Notes: generated from the letters alone by a model not told the origin. 32,810 nucleotides of DNA from Akkermansiaceae bacterium (GCA_903878115.1 CAIRGO010000265.1:1-32810); one strand, 5' to 3'; positions 8,145 to 17,306 are shown, counted from the stretch's first letter. Translations and numbers: made by a program.

Positions 8145-9494
8145 ATGAAAATCATCATCTTGGCAATTGTCGTTTGCGTTTCTCTGACCGTATTATCCGC
8201 TACGGAAAAACCTAACATTTTAATCATTGTCTCCGACGATCATGGTTATAGCGACGTGGGCTTTCAAGGGTGCAAAGACATTCCTACACCGCATCTTGAT
8301 CGCTTGGCGAAGGAGGGGCTTCATTGCACGAATGGCTATGTATCGCACCCGTTTTGCAGTCCTACACGAGCAGGCTTGATGACGGGTCGCTATCAGCATC
8401 GATTCGGCCATCAAAACAATCCATTCTACAATCCTAACGATCATCAAGAAGGCCTGCCGATGTCGGAAAAAATCCTCCCAGAATATCTAACAAAAGCTGG
8501 TTATATGACTGGTTGGATTGGCAAGTGGCATCTTGGTGCGGCATCAGAATTTCGCCCTAACAATAGAGGTTTTGCCGAAACATTCGGCTTCATCGGCGGC
8601 GGACACAAATACCAGAATTGGACGGTGAATGTCAAAAACGAATACACCGTGCCGATCGAGCGAAATGGCAAGGAAGTGTTAGAGACTGAGCATCTCACTA
8701 CCGTATTTGGTGATGAAGCTGCCGACTACATCAAGCGGCATCAAGGCAAGCCATGGCTTCTCTATCTTGCGTTCAATGCCCCGCACACGCCGCATGAGCC
8801 CACCGCAGAACGCTTGGCGCGTTTTGCTTCGATCGAGAATCCGATCCGCCGAAACTATGCAGCGCAAGTCAGTTTGTTAGATGATGCCATTGGCACTGCG
8901 ATGGAATCCTTGCGTGTATCTGAACAAGAGAAAAACACCTTAGTCTTTTTCTTCAGTGACAATGGAGGCCCCATCAGTAGCGGCGGTAACGGCTCTAACA
9001 ACGATCCGCTGCGTGGTGGCAAAGGTGAAGTATACGATGGCGGTGTGCGGGTTCCTTTTCTCGTGAAATGGCCTGCCGCATTTCCCGCTGGCGTAAAGTA
9101 TGACTTTCCCATTAGCTCGTTGGATGTCTTCGCCAGTTCCCTCGCCGTTGCCGGAGTTACGATGCCAACGGATAAAAAATACGATAGTGTGAATCTCATT
9201 CCGTATTTGAGCGGTGAAAAAAAAGAAGCCCCTCATCAACAACTCTTCTGGGCACGCGGCCCAAATATGGCCGTGCGTGATGGCGATACCAAGCTAGTAA
9301 AAATGGGGCCAATCCAGCACTCGCTTTACGACCTAAAAACCGATATTAGCGAAAAAACTGACATCAAAGATCGCAGTAGTGCCGAGACAAAACGCCTCAG
9401 TGATCTACTCAGCGCATGGGACGCCGAGATGGTGCCACCGGCTTTTCCAGGAGCCAAATCAGGCGTTAAAAAACCGGTGAAAGAGAATAAGTGA
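8145..9494 (+). CDS. Exported sulfatase (arylsulfatase type, family S1)
   Basis: Hydrolyses sulfate esters, probably from sulfated polysaccharides or glycans, outside the cytoplasm. The 449 residues begin with a signal peptide (residues 1-19, cleavage near SAT/EKP). The metal-binding pair D31-D32 lies in IIVSDDHGYSD. The formylglycine signature is C71-S-P-T-R75 within FCSPTRAGLMTGR, meaning Cys71 must be converted by a sulfatase-maturating enzyme, which is not in this window. GKWHLG and FFSDNGG carry further active-site residues. The exact substrate cannot be read from the sequence. The gene has no Shine-Dalgarno sequence, stands alone on the plus strand, and converges with the 181-residue gene 15 bp downstream. 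Confidence 0.95.
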   Translation: MKIIILAIVVCVSLTVLSATEKPNILIIVSDDHGYSDVGFQGCKDIPTPHLDRLAKEGLHCTNGYVSHPFCSPTRAGLMTGRYQHRFGHQNNPFYNPNDHQEGLPMSEKILPEYLTKAGYMTGWIGKWHLGAASEFRPNNRGFAETFGFIGGGHKYQNWTVNVKNEYTVPIERNGKEVLETEHLTTVFGDEAADYIKRHQGKPWLLYLAFNAPHTPHEPTAERLARFASIENPIRRNYAAQVSLLDDAIGTAMESLRVSEQEKNTLVFFFSDNGGPISSGGNGSNNDPLRGGKGEVYDGGVRVPFLVKWPAAFPAGVKYDFPISSLDVFASSLAVAGVTMPTDKKYDSVNLIPYLSGEKKEAPHQQLFWARGPNMAVRDGDTKLVKMGPIQHSLYDLKTDISEKTDIKDRSSAETKRLSDLLSAWDAEMVPPAFPGAKSGVKKPVKENK

Positions 9495-9509
9495 TTCGTG
9501 TTGTGAAGT

Positions 9510-10055
9510 CTAACAACATTGTGCTTTGTGCTGCGCTTGTTCGCGCCACCATGCGAGCGCTTCTGCAGGTCGAAGCCATGGATCGTTATGTAATAGTGAT
9601 TTTTGTGCAGTCCAAGTTTTCATCCTCCAGTCGCTGCCCAGATTGCTAAGTGCCCATTCTTCATAGTCGATGAGCCAGCGTAGCAATGGTTGTAGTGCTT
9701 CCCACCGCCTCTGCTCTGAGGCATGACTTCCTTTGTCAATCCCTGGCACAGGGCTTCGCATTTCGCACCATAGATTAATTCGTTTTAACTTTCTGCAGTA
9801 GATGATACCGCTTTGCTCTGGTTCATGTTCGCAATGCCACGATGCTAATGCTCCGTGTAGCAAGACTCGGCCACCTTCCCATTGCATGGAATAGCTGCTG
9901 GTGCCTTTAAGGATAGCCGAGGGATCGCGTTGCAACCCATAGCGCTGTAGTGCATTTCCTTCAGGATGCTTCACGTCGTGTCCCCACATGATCATTTGTT
10001 GTGACAAGCCTTGCGTTGCTTTCTTGAGTAGCTTGTAGTAACTCTGTGACTGCAT
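9510..10055 (-). CDS. Conserved hypothetical protein paired with COG0523 GTPase
   Basis: A 181-residue soluble protein I cannot assign to a named family. It begins MQSQSYYKLLKKATQGLSQQ and is rich in Trp and charged residues. It has six cysteines: C75 and C87 flank a WHCEHEPEQSGIIYC segment, then C97 and a terminal Cys-Cys, so metal binding is conceivable. It starts 7 bp after the COG0523 gene on the same strand, which implies one transcript and a linked role, probably in zinc or metal allocation; this is inference from context. Its TAG stop sits inside a TTGTTAGA octamer. No Shine-Dalgarno sequence precedes the ATG. Confidence 0.75.
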   Translation of the reverse strand: MQSQSYYKLLKKATQGLSQQMIMWGHDVKHPEGNALQRYGLQRDPSAILKGTSSYSMQWEGGRVLLHGALASWHCEHEPEQSGIIYCRKLKRINLWCEMRSPVPGIDKGSHASEQRRWEALQPLLRWLIDYEEWALSNLGSDWRMKTWTAQKSLLHNDPWLRPAEALAWWREQAQHKAQCC

Positions 10056-10062
10056 AATACGA

Positions 10063-11286
10063 TTATTTTGCGATGATTCCCATGTTCCATTCAGGAAAAG
10101 GATCCTTAAACATTTTAGCCCATTTTTTCTCCGGAATCGCCATTTCGCTATCTGTCAATAGTGCTTGATCTAATAGTTCTGTTAGATATGCCTGATCCAT
10201 ATTTGTACCAATTAATACGAGCTCTTGTCGGCAGTCGCCATTTGGCTCACGCCATGTATCCATGATTCGCTTTATACTAGATTCGTCATCAGGCCATTGA
10301 TCTCGCGGGACCGCTGCCCAGAAATGCCCGAGACAATGATTGCGACACATCCCGCCAGCTTGTGACCAAAAACCTGCTAGCTTAAGACGTGTGGCTAACC
10401 AAAAAATCCCTTTTGAGCGAATCACCCCCGGCCATTCACAGCCCAGAAGATCATAGAAACGTTGGGGGTGAAATGGTCTTCTTCGAGAGTAAATAAAGTT
10501 GCTAATCCCATACTCGATCGTCTCTGGTGTATGCTCTACCAAGGAGTCCAGCCAGCCAGCGTGCTGCGAGGCTTTTGATTGATCATACAAACCTGTGTCC
10601 AGAATGCATGACAAGAGAGCCACGGAATTTTCTGTTTCATAAATTTTTGCTTGAGGATTCATCGCTCGCAGCATTGAGTGAACTTTTAGGCGTTGCTCGT
10701 TCGTTAACAAATCTATTTTATTGAGCAAAATCACATTCGCAAAATCGATTTGATCGGTTAATAAATCCGCTATAGTGCGTTCATCATCTTCACCGATTGC
10801 TTGCTTCCGATCCTGTAATGATTCTGACGAAGAAAAATCTCGTAAGAAGTTAAAGCCATCCACAAGAGTAACCATGGTATCGATCTTAGCAATCTCCCCA
10901 AGTGAGCGCCCTTCCTCATCTGTAAAGGTAAAGGTTTCAGCCACGGGCATCGGTTCGCTAACACCAGTGGACTCGATTACTAGATGATCGAAATTTCCCT
11001 CTCTTGCTAGTTTTCCGACTTCAATGAGAAGATCCTCGCGCAGAGTGCAGCAGATGCAGCCATTCGTCATTTCTACCATTTTTTCCTCTGTCACGGATAG
11101 TGAAGCATCTCCAGATCGAATTAACTCAGCATCAATATTGATCTCGCTCATGTCATTGACAATGACTGCGATTCTTTTGCCTTCTCGATTTCGTAGCAAA
11201 TGCTGCAATAAAGTCGTTTTTCCTGCACCCAGAAATCCTGATAAAATGGTCACTGGTAACTTTCGTTTTGAAGTTCTTGAACTCAT
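10063..11286 (-). CDS. zigA: COG0523 metal-chaperone GTPase, ZigA/YciC type
   Basis: A GTPase of the CobW/COG0523 group thought to deliver zinc to client proteins under limitation. Its 407 residues carry the P-loop GFLGAGKTT at 17-25, the metal-binding CxCC motif C77-I-C79-C80 in [19 protein letters not shown] at 105-112 and the guanine motif NKID at 189-192. The C-terminal CobW_C half has KGIFWLATR and a [10 protein letters not shown] cluster that could add metal ligands. Length and these C-terminal motifs fit the ZigA/YciC subgroup better than CobW itself. A Zur-box-like palindrome lies 30-50 bp upstream, supporting zinc repression. The 181-residue partner follows by 7 bp. Confidence 0.88.
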   Translation of the reverse strand: MSSRTSKRKLPVTILSGFLGAGKTTLLQHLLRNREGKRIAVIVNDMSEINIDAELIRSGDASLSVTEEKMVEMTNGCICCTLREDLLIEVGKLAREGNFDHLVIESTGVSEPMPVAETFTFTDEEGRSLGEIAKIDTMVTLVDGFNFLRDFSSSESLQDRKQAIGEDDERTIADLLTDQIDFANVILLNKIDLLTNEQRLKVHSMLRAMNPQAKIYETENSVALLSCILDTGLYDQSKASQHAGWLDSLVEHTPETIEYGISNFIYSRRRPFHPQRFYDLLGCEWPGVIRSKGIFWLATRLKLAGFWSQAGGMCRNHCLGHFWAAVPRDQWPDDESSIKRIMDTWREPNGDCRQELVLIGTNMDQAYLTELLDQALLTDSEMAIPEKKWAKMFKDPFPEWNMGIIAK

Positions 11287-11315
11287 CGGGGATGAGCTTA
11301 AGCTAAAATTTAAGC

Positions 11316-11336
11316 AAATGCAATATTATTGCGTTA
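11316..11336 (-). promoter_or_regulatory. Zur-box-like palindrome before the COG0523 gene
   Basis: GCAATA at 11320-11325 and TATTGC at 11327-11332 form a perfect palindrome around a single central T. Outer bases AAATG on the left and partly GTTA on the right extend it to 21 bp in a 10-1-10 layout. This matches the shape of the proteobacterial Zur operator (AAATGTTATA-N-TATAACATTT) at most left-half positions and the innermost right-half positions. It ends 30 bp upstream of the start codon, where an operator would overlap the promoter. Binding is inferred. Confidence 0.55.
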
Positions 11337-11385
11337 ATAAATTAAATTTTACTTCAATTCATGTAATTTTGATATCAAAAGATGC

Positions 11386-12207
11386 CTATTCTCCAGAGTT
11401 CGTCTCTGCGAAGGTGGTAATTTTTTCTAACAATAAATCATGGTGACTATCGAAAATGTCATTATGACCACAGTTTGGTAAACTCAGCCATGTTTTGTTG
11501 TTACTGGGGCTTTTGTCAAATAAATCGCGGCCTTGTGAGCAAGGAATCACGCGATCATTTTCACCATGAATGATCAATAAGGGACTATGGAGCGAGGTGC
11601 TGACTTTTTCGTTAGGAAACATATCGCCTAGGAAAATCGGCACGCGCGTCGCAGATTGAAACGCCGACGTAAAAGGCGAAATGAGGATTACGCCAGCATG
11701 CTCGTTTTTTTGAGCGAGGGCGAGTGATGGGCCACAGCCGACAGAGCGCCCTACGATGATGACGCGTTCCGCTGGGATGCGCAGTGAATCATGCAAATAC
11801 TTCCATGCCTTGCTTGTCGCATCATTCACAGAGGACTCGGTAGGTGATCCTTCCGAAATGCCATAACCAGGATAATCATAGGCAAAAACGCCGCAGCCAG
11901 CTTGATTCCATTCATCGAACAACCATTCGTAGTCAGCGATATCTTCGGCATTGCCATGAGAGAAAAAAATCACAGGCGATTTGTCATCGTGCGGTGCTAG
12001 CCAGGTGTAACCAATCTTTGGCGTTACCCCATTTTCCATGGATCGGTAGCGCAGACCATCGTGCGCATAACCTGAATGAGGGGGGCGAAATAGAAGTTTA
12101 GATCCGAAAAAGTAAGCGAATAACGCAAGTAAGACATAAATCCAAGCAAGTGAAATAAAAGGCCGTTTCCACGACCATTTGCCTATGAGTTTTTGTTTCC
12201 AAATCAT
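11386..12207 (-). CDS. Membrane-anchored alpha/beta hydrolase (YfhR/BEM46-like)
   Basis: A 273-residue serine hydrolase with one N-terminal transmembrane helix (about residues 16-34), which should leave the catalytic domain outside the cytoplasm. The oxyanion segment is FFSHGNAED (82-90). The nucleophile is Ser155 in GRSVG, the acid Asp218 in HGENDRVIP and the base His248 in NCGHND; all three are present and correctly ordered. The substrate is unknown. Its ATG overlaps the stop of the upstream esterase gene by four bases (ATGA, 12207-12204), so translation is probably coupled and the two proteins may act on the same substrates. A paralogous hydrolase lies at 17380-18285. Confidence 0.85.
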   Translation of the reverse strand: MIWKQKLIGKWSWKRPFISLAWIYVLLALFAYFFGSKLLFRPPHSGYAHDGLRYRSMENGVTPKIGYTWLAPHDDKSPVIFFSHGNAEDIADYEWLFDEWNQAGCGVFAYDYPGYGISEGSPTESSVNDATSKAWKYLHDSLRIPAERVIIVGRSVGCGPSLALAQKNEHAGVILISPFTSAFQSATRVPIFLGDMFPNEKVSTSLHSPLLIIHGENDRVIPCSQGRDLFDKSPSNNKTWLSLPNCGHNDIFDSHHDLLLEKITTFAETNSGE

Positions 12208-15170
12208 GGTGTCACCACTGCGATCGGCACTTCACAGAAGGTCAGTGCGGCGATACCGTTGGCTCCACGGAGGATATTTTTTTGACTCCATTTCTGGCCG
12301 TTGAGATAGGTGATATCTTTTGCGTTAGAGGGAGCGGTGAGTGTCAATGTCAGCGTATTCCCGTTGACCTTGCCCGATGCTACTTTGCCGATTTCTCCAT
12401 CGAGATAAAATTGGCTCGCTAGTTCTTCGGTCCAAATGATAGGTTGGTCGAATTCTAACAAAATTTCATTTTTAACCGCGCTGGTGAAGGCAGATTTTTT
12501 CAAGTTGGGTGGCGTGATCGAGGTCTTTGGCACTATGCCGTAGTTGTATTGATGCACTAGTGGTGCGATGAGTTTGGCAAAAATGGCATAACCTTCCGCC
12601 GGATAGTGACACCCGCCTTCTGGTTCGATTCCGAGGGTGGACATGATGCTCATGTTCGAAAAAGATTCAGGTAAGCGTCGCTGCACTTCGCGCAAACGAT
12701 TATCCGATCCATTGCGCCCCATGGAGCAGGAGAGAGGCCAAATTTGGAAAATATAATAGTGCTGAATGTTCGGATAATCTTGCTTCCATGTAGCGGCGAG
12801 ATCTACGAAATATTGATGGTAGTTTTCCCATCCATAACCACCACTTGGACCATCGGAGCCTTGGTCATTTTCACCTTGGTGCCAGAGGATACCACGAATG
12901 CCGTGGGTGAGTTTTGCTTGGTGAACGCGCCACAGGAGTCGGCCGTAAATTGTTGTTAGATCTTCTGCGTTTTCTGGATTGCGCTGATGTTGATCGATGC
13001 GTGTGCCACCGACAGCGCCGTTGAGGATACAGATGGGCATTTTGTGTTTTTCTAACAAATCTTTGCCAAGGTCGAATGCCCAGTAGCCGATGGCCAATTT
13101 ATCACCCGGACATTTGCGAATTGCTGGTCCCCATTTTGCGGACTTCGGGTCATTTCCCATGCTGCCATAACTGCGGATCCATTCATTTGTCTCGGGAAAT
13201 TCACCCTTGCCCCAGTCCATGGAGACAGCATTGGATTGGCCGTTGATGATGTAGGCATCGCCGCAGACGATGTCGCTCACCGTGCGGACGATCGTTTCTT
13301 TGCCGTTGTCTTTGGTGCCGAATTCAACTTTGTATTTGATCAAGCCTGGTTTGAGTTTGATGGTGAAGGCATAAGAGTTATCTGCTTTCGGTTTTTGCTC
13401 ATCATTTTTAAATGGTTTGTCGTTGGCATAGACTTTGATGAATGCCGCAGATGCATTTTCCGTTAGGCTGCCGTTGTAAAAAAGAGTGCCTTCATTTTTG
13501 TCATCACGTGCATAAAATTGTGAGTCCTCTGGTTGTTCATTTTGCTCCGCAGTACGGGCGACCCATGGGTCCTGTTTGGGTTCCGTGACATTGATGGTGA
13601 CGCTTTGTTGTATCTCACTGCCGCCGTTGTTGATCGTGGCGGTTACCTTCATAGCACCGCTATTTTGAGCTCGTAGCAATTGGAGTTTTTCTGCGGTCTG
13701 TTGCTTGATGACGGCAATCGGCGCAATGTCCCAGCGAGTGGTGATTTTGTCAGTCTGCTTCGATTGCATGGCGCTTAGATTCGAAATCTGCGGTATCACA
13801 TCAATGGCGCTACGACCATCCCAAGTCGTTGGTGCTTTGAGAGTGAATAGTGGATCAGGGATATCTTCTTTGATCGTAACCGCGATCTCTTTGGTTTTGA
13901 TTTCGTTAGGGTAAATTGCCTTGCATTGGATGACCGCACTCTGATCGCCAGTGATACGGTCAGTCGCAAAAGTGAAAGAAAATCGATCTGTCGCGACGAT
14001 TTTTTCAGTGCCATTCATTTTCAAAATCCAGTAGATTTTTTCAGCCGCTCCAGGTGTCATGGTGAACGTTATCGATTTTCCTTCGTTCACGGTTGCTTGG
14101 GTCGGAGAGACGGCAAAAGCGGCATCTTTTTGCACAATGGGACCTGTGACAGTTTGCTGTGGTTTTTGATTTTCGTATTGTAAACGAATCCAATCGGCGC
14201 TGCGCTTGACTTGTGAAATGCGCACTTCATCCATATCACCGAGAAATTGATAATTGTTATACCAGCCACCGATCCACATCCGTGCAGGATTGTTCATTTT
14301 CAATTGGCTATTTTTAGTCTGTGCTAAGCCATCTAGTTCTCCATTGATGTAGAGTCGCGATTCACCGTTTTCGTAAGTATGAACGACGTGATTCCATTCT
14401 TTCATCGCTAGCGCGCCTTTGCTTTCCACGTTCGCGGCAGAGAAGTAACCATCGATGCGAATGTGCGGTGGACTGGCTACGCCCATCACGATTTTCCCTT
14501 GGGCTTTTTCATTGCCCCAGCCGACGATATTGCCATTCGATTGCTCGGCGCGGAACCAGGCCTCGGTACTATGGGGGCTATCATCTGTGGGAAGTTGGGT
14601 GATTTTATCTCCACAAAAAATCCCTTTGCCGATTGTGAAATTTCTACCCGTTCCGATCATGCCACGCGTGCTGGTGGTGCCCGTATCCGTCGATTCTAAG
14701 GTGCCAACATCATCCTTTACGACGTCGTTCATGTGCCAAACACCAAGATAACCGTTGCTTGCATTGAACACGGCTTTGCCATCTGATTGACTAATCGCTG
14801 CGGGATTTCCCCATTGCATTTGAATGGTTTGCCGAGCATTGCCATCAATGTGAGGAATGCGCACCCAAATGCTCGCTTCTCCTTCGCTTGGGCTCCATTC
14901 TTCTACCTGATAGGCGAGCGATGCACCTATACTGCTGATGAAACGTATGTCATCACCGTTGGCTTTTGCTTGAGAAAAATCAAACCAATCACGTTGCAGG
15001 CGGATCAATAAAGGAAAGTCATCGATCGCGGCACCAGCAGGCAGATTGGCTCCCTCAGGAGTGGTGAGGATCGTGATTTTTCCGCTGTGCGCGAATGATT
15101 CCGTTTGGGGTGCAGCAGAGGTTGCGTTCACCAAAGCAATGGCAACTAGGCAGGTGTAAAGCGATTTCAT
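12204..15170 (-). CDS. Secreted DUF2341/LamG/sialate O-acetylesterase fusion
   Basis: An exported 988-residue multidomain esterase. After a signal peptide (about 1-19, TSA/APQ) comes a DUF2341-like domain (about 45-115), then a concanavalin A/LamG-like fold (about 140-325, with WHMND, STEAWFR and LYINGELDG). Two Ig-like beta segments (about 345-530) follow. The SGNH catalytic domain of the sialate O-acetylesterase type comes next, with Ser in INGQSNAVS, Gly in NGAVGGTRID, the GILWHQGEND block and a late His in GCHYPAEGY. A further beta domain closes the protein. It should deacetylate acetylated glycans after binding them with the lectin-like part; the actual substrate is inferred. It starts 24 bp after aroC and overlaps the next hydrolase gene by 4 bp. 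Confidence 0.85.
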   Translation of the reverse strand: MKSLYTCLVAIALVNATSAAPQTESFAHSGKITILTTPEGANLPAGAAIDDFPLLIRLQRDWFDFSQAKANGDDIRFISSIGASLAYQVEEWSPSEGEASIWVRIPHIDGNARQTIQMQWGNPAAISQSDGKAVFNASNGYLGVWHMNDVVKDDVGTLESTDTGTTSTRGMIGTGRNFTIGKGIFCGDKITQLPTDDSPHSTEAWFRAEQSNGNIVGWGNEKAQGKIVMGVASPPHIRIDGYFSAANVESKGALAMKEWNHVVHTYENGESRLYINGELDGLAQTKNSQLKMNNPARMWIGGWYNNYQFLGDMDEVRISQVKRSADWIRLQYENQKPQQTVTGPIVQKDAAFAVSPTQATVNEGKSITFTMTPGAAEKIYWILKMNGTEKIVATDRFSFTFATDRITGDQSAVIQCKAIYPNEIKTKEIAVTIKEDIPDPLFTLKAPTTWDGRSAIDVIPQISNLSAMQSKQTDKITTRWDIAPIAVIKQQTAEKLQLLRAQNSGAMKVTATINNGGSEIQQSVTINVTEPKQDPWVARTAEQNEQPEDSQFYARDDKNEGTLFYNGSLTENASAAFIKVYANDKPFKNDEQKPKADNSYAFTIKLKPGLIKYKVEFGTKDNGKETIVRTVSDIVCGDAYIINGQSNAVSMDWGKGEFPETNEWIRSYGSMGNDPKSAKWGPAIRKCPGDKLAIGYWAFDLGKDLLEKHKMPICILNGAVGGTRIDQHQRNPENAEDLTTIYGRLLWRVHQAKLTHGIRGILWHQGENDQGSDGPSGGYGWENYHQYFVDLAATWKQDYPNIQHYYIFQIWPLSCSMGRNGSDNRLREVQRRLPESFSNMSIMSTLGIEPEGGCHYPAEGYAIFAKLIAPLVHQYNYGIVPKTSITPPNLKKSAFTSAVKNEILLEFDQPIIWTEELASQFYLDGEIGKVASGKVNGNTLTLTLTAPSNAKDITYLNGQKWSQKNILRGANGIAALTFCEVPIAVVTP

Positions 15171-15194
15171 AAAATTTGTTAGAAAAAACGATGG

Positions 15195-16274
15195 TCAAGA
15201 GATCGCCCGCTGACGTAGTAGATGATCGGTGAGAACGAGAATTGCCATCGCTTCCACAATCGGCACGGCGCGCGGCAATACACAGGCATCATGACGACCT
15301 TTGCCTTGCAGCTCAGTGTTTTGCCCATCGCTGGTGACTGTTTGTTGGTTGGTCATGATGGTAGCAGTTGGTTTGAAAGCGACACGGAAGATAATATTTT
15401 CCCCGTTAGAAATGCCACCTTGAATGCCGCCCGAGCGATTGCTGACTGTGCGGACTTTTCCGTCTTGCATCACAAACGCGTCATTGTGTTCGCTGCCGGT
15501 CAATAAGGTACCCGCAAATCCAGAGCCAATTTCGAATCCTTTCGTCGCAGGAATGGAGAGCATTGCTTTTGCGAGATCAGCTTCTAATTTATCGAAAATC
15601 GGTTCGCCCAAGCCCGGCGGACAACCGCGAATTACACATTCGATCACGCCGCCAACAGAGTTGCCCTCGCTGCGGATTTTTTTGATGTGCTCGATCATTG
15701 GTTCCACCATCGTAGGGTCGCCAGTGCGCACGATGTTGGCCTCGATTGTCGCGGCATCGATTGTTTCTGGATTCACATTCGCTTGCAAATGCTGGATCGA
15801 TTTCACCCACGCGAGAATTTCAATCTTAGGAAAGTGAGCCAACAGAATTTGTTGGGCAATCGCCGCGGCTGCCACACGTCCGATGGTTTCACGCGCCGAA
15901 GATCGTCCACCGCCCGAGGCCGCGCGAATGCCGTATTTGGCATCATAGGTATAGTCGGCATGAGACGGGCGGTACTTCGCGGCCATCTCATCGTAGGCAC
16001 CAGGGCGCTGGTCGGTATTGCGCACGGAAATGGCGATTGGCGTGCCTAGTGTGATATTGTCTTGGACGCCAGATAAAATTTCTGCAGTGTCCGCTTCCTT
16101 GCGCGGCGTGACGATTTCCGATTGCCCTGGGCGACGTCGATCAAGTGCTGTTTGGATGATTTCCTGAGTGATAGGAATGCGTGGCGGGCAACCATCGATG
16201 ATCACGCCCACGGCGCCGCCGTGAGATTCACCGTAAGTATGGATGCGAAAAGCATGGCCGAAAGTGGATGACAT
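15195..16274 (-). CDS. aroC: Chorismate synthase
   Basis: Last enzyme of the shikimate pathway, converting 5-enolpyruvylshikimate-3-phosphate to chorismate with reduced FMN. The 359 residues are the normal length. Visible signatures are TYGESHGG at 13-20, DRRRPGQ, the phosphate/FMN segment [15 protein letters not shown] followed by [14 protein letters not shown] near 117-130, [11 protein letters not shown], and the C-terminal [16 protein letters not shown]. No other shikimate gene lies nearby. The next gene downstream is the esterase 24 bp away, so aroC may lead a mixed transcript with no obvious functional logic. No Shine-Dalgarno sequence is present. Confidence 0.98.
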   Translation of the reverse strand: MSSTFGHAFRIHTYGESHGGAVGVIIDGCPPRIPITQEIIQTALDRRRPGQSEIVTPRKEADTAEILSGVQDNITLGTPIAISVRNTDQRPGAYDEMAAKYRPSHADYTYDAKYGIRAASGGGRSSARETIGRVAAAAIAQQILLAHFPKIEILAWVKSIQHLQANVNPETIDAATIEANIVRTGDPTMVEPMIEHIKKIRSEGNSVGGVIECVIRGCPPGLGEPIFDKLEADLAKAMLSIPATKGFEIGSGFAGTLLTGSEHNDAFVMQDGKVRTVSNRSGGIQGGISNGENIIFRVAFKPTATIMTNQQTVTSDGQNTELQGKGRHDACVLPRAVPIVEAMAILVLTDHLLRQRAIS

Positions 16275-16504
16275 GCCGCGGAGTATAGCGAGAAAGTCAC
16301 GTTAGCCAAGAGCGGAAATTGAGTGAGAGAAAAGACTTTCTGACATAAGATGTGAGATGAATGATTGCGTGGCACTGTGGGCGAAGATATTGACTTTTTG
16401 CAACAGGGAGGTATTGTGATGCGTGCGTTATAATTCTCCACTCCGAATAATATCAATCAAAGTAGCACCGTTTTTATAAGCTGAACAAACATCCACATTG
16501 TGGC

Positions 16505-17028
16505 ATGAAAGGGAAAAATATTGTTATCATAGCTGGGCCAAATGGAGCGGGAAAGACGACCTTTGCTAGGGAATTTCTCCCCGCAGAGGTCGATTGCCAG
16601 ACGTTCATCAATGCTGATCTTATAGCGCTGGGTATTTCCCCATTTCAACCTGAAGCGTGTCCATTAAGGCGGGAAGAATCATGCTTGAAATGATTAACTA
16701 TTGCTTGCGTCGAGAAGTGATTTTTGCCGTTGAAACAACTCTCAGTGGTCGAAGTTATGCGAAAATGATTCCAATATGGAAACATTCTGGCTACTTGGTT
16801 AAAATCATTTTTTTGGAGTTACCAAGCGCGAACTTAGCTGTGAAGCGAGTCGCTGATCGAGTTGCTCAGGGCGGCCATGATATACCTGAGATGGTCATAA
16901 GAAGGCGATTTATGGCAGGCAGGATAAATTTTAATACACTCTATAAACCGCTTGCAGATTCGTGGAAGACCTAAGATATTTCTGGAGCTAGACCACTACT
17001 AAAGGAGCAAAGTGAAAATTATGAATGA
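16505..17028 (+). pseudogene. Decayed Zeta-toxin-like kinase
   Basis: Remains of a Zeta-toxin/UDP-GlcNAc-kinase-like P-loop protein. The first frame (16505 to about 16656) gives [20 protein letters not shown], with a Walker A motif, and [17 protein letters not shown]. Then the frame shifts, and from about 16657 another frame continues with [23 protein letters not shown] and GGHDIPEMVIRRRF, family blocks in the right order. Adding one G near 16657 restores a single reading frame. A second lesion is a TAA at 16972-16974, after LADSW, where the family has a Tyr codon; beyond it the frame continues DISGARPLL to a TGA at 17026-17028. Two independent lesions argue for real inactivation and not a single read error. 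A 230-bp gap separates it from aroC. Confidence 0.85.
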
Positions 17029-17227
17029 TACTCGTTCTTGGTTCGATAAAGCAGATGATGCTATGGCACGTGCGGCATTGCGTGCTCGCGAGATTGCTAA
17101 GATCACAAATACTTCGCTGCACATCATGCGAGATGGAAGAATCATCGAAATCCTTCCTAATGGTGAGGAAATTATGTGTCAAGAATCCCCCAAACTCGAG
17201 CAGTTCGCGAAGTCTGATGTTTCCTAA
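17012..17227 (+). CDS. Small protein encoded downstream of the Zeta-like gene
   Basis: A 71-residue soluble protein beginning at GTG 17012, four bases after AAGGAG (17002-17007), one of the best Shine-Dalgarno sequences in the window. It has an acidic/alanine helix (DKADDAMARAALRAREIAK) followed by a short beta hairpin (SLHIMRDGRIIEILPNG). I recall similar small proteins directly behind Zeta-like kinase genes, so it may be the cognate partner or antitoxin, but I cannot name a family. Its start would overlap the restored Zeta reading frame by 17 bp, a coupling typical of toxin-antitoxin pairs. It appears intact although the kinase is broken. The in-frame ATG at 17021 is a less likely start. 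Confidence 0.65.
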   Translation: MKIMNDTRSWFDKADDAMARAALRAREIAKITNTSLHIMRDGRIIEILPNGEEIMCQESPKLEQFAKSDVS

Positions 17228-17300
17228 TCCATCTCAAAATATGTTTCTCGGCAACTTCTGAGGGCAATCGCTTTTGCACGGGGAATGATTAACTTTGGGG

Positions 17301-17306
17301 TATAAT
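17301..17306 (+). promoter_or_regulatory. Consensus -10 element before the second hydrolase gene
   Basis: TATAAT at 17301-17306 is a perfect sigma-70 -10 hexamer 74 bp before the ATG at 17380. The nearest -35-like hexamer, TTGCAC at 17274-17279, is 21 bp away, longer than the usual 16-18, so the promoter call is tentative. Confidence 0.35.

Noticed and set aside
16429-16434. TATAAT upstream of the Zeta-like pseudogene
   Set aside because: No -35 hexamer lies at an acceptable distance; the nearest candidates are 9, 25 and 33 bp away, so it may be chance.
16275-16504. 230-bp gap between aroC and the Zeta-like pseudogene searched for a small RNA, tRNA or gene
   Set aside because: No cloverleaf, strong hairpin or protein-like frame was seen; the short minus-strand frames are shadows.
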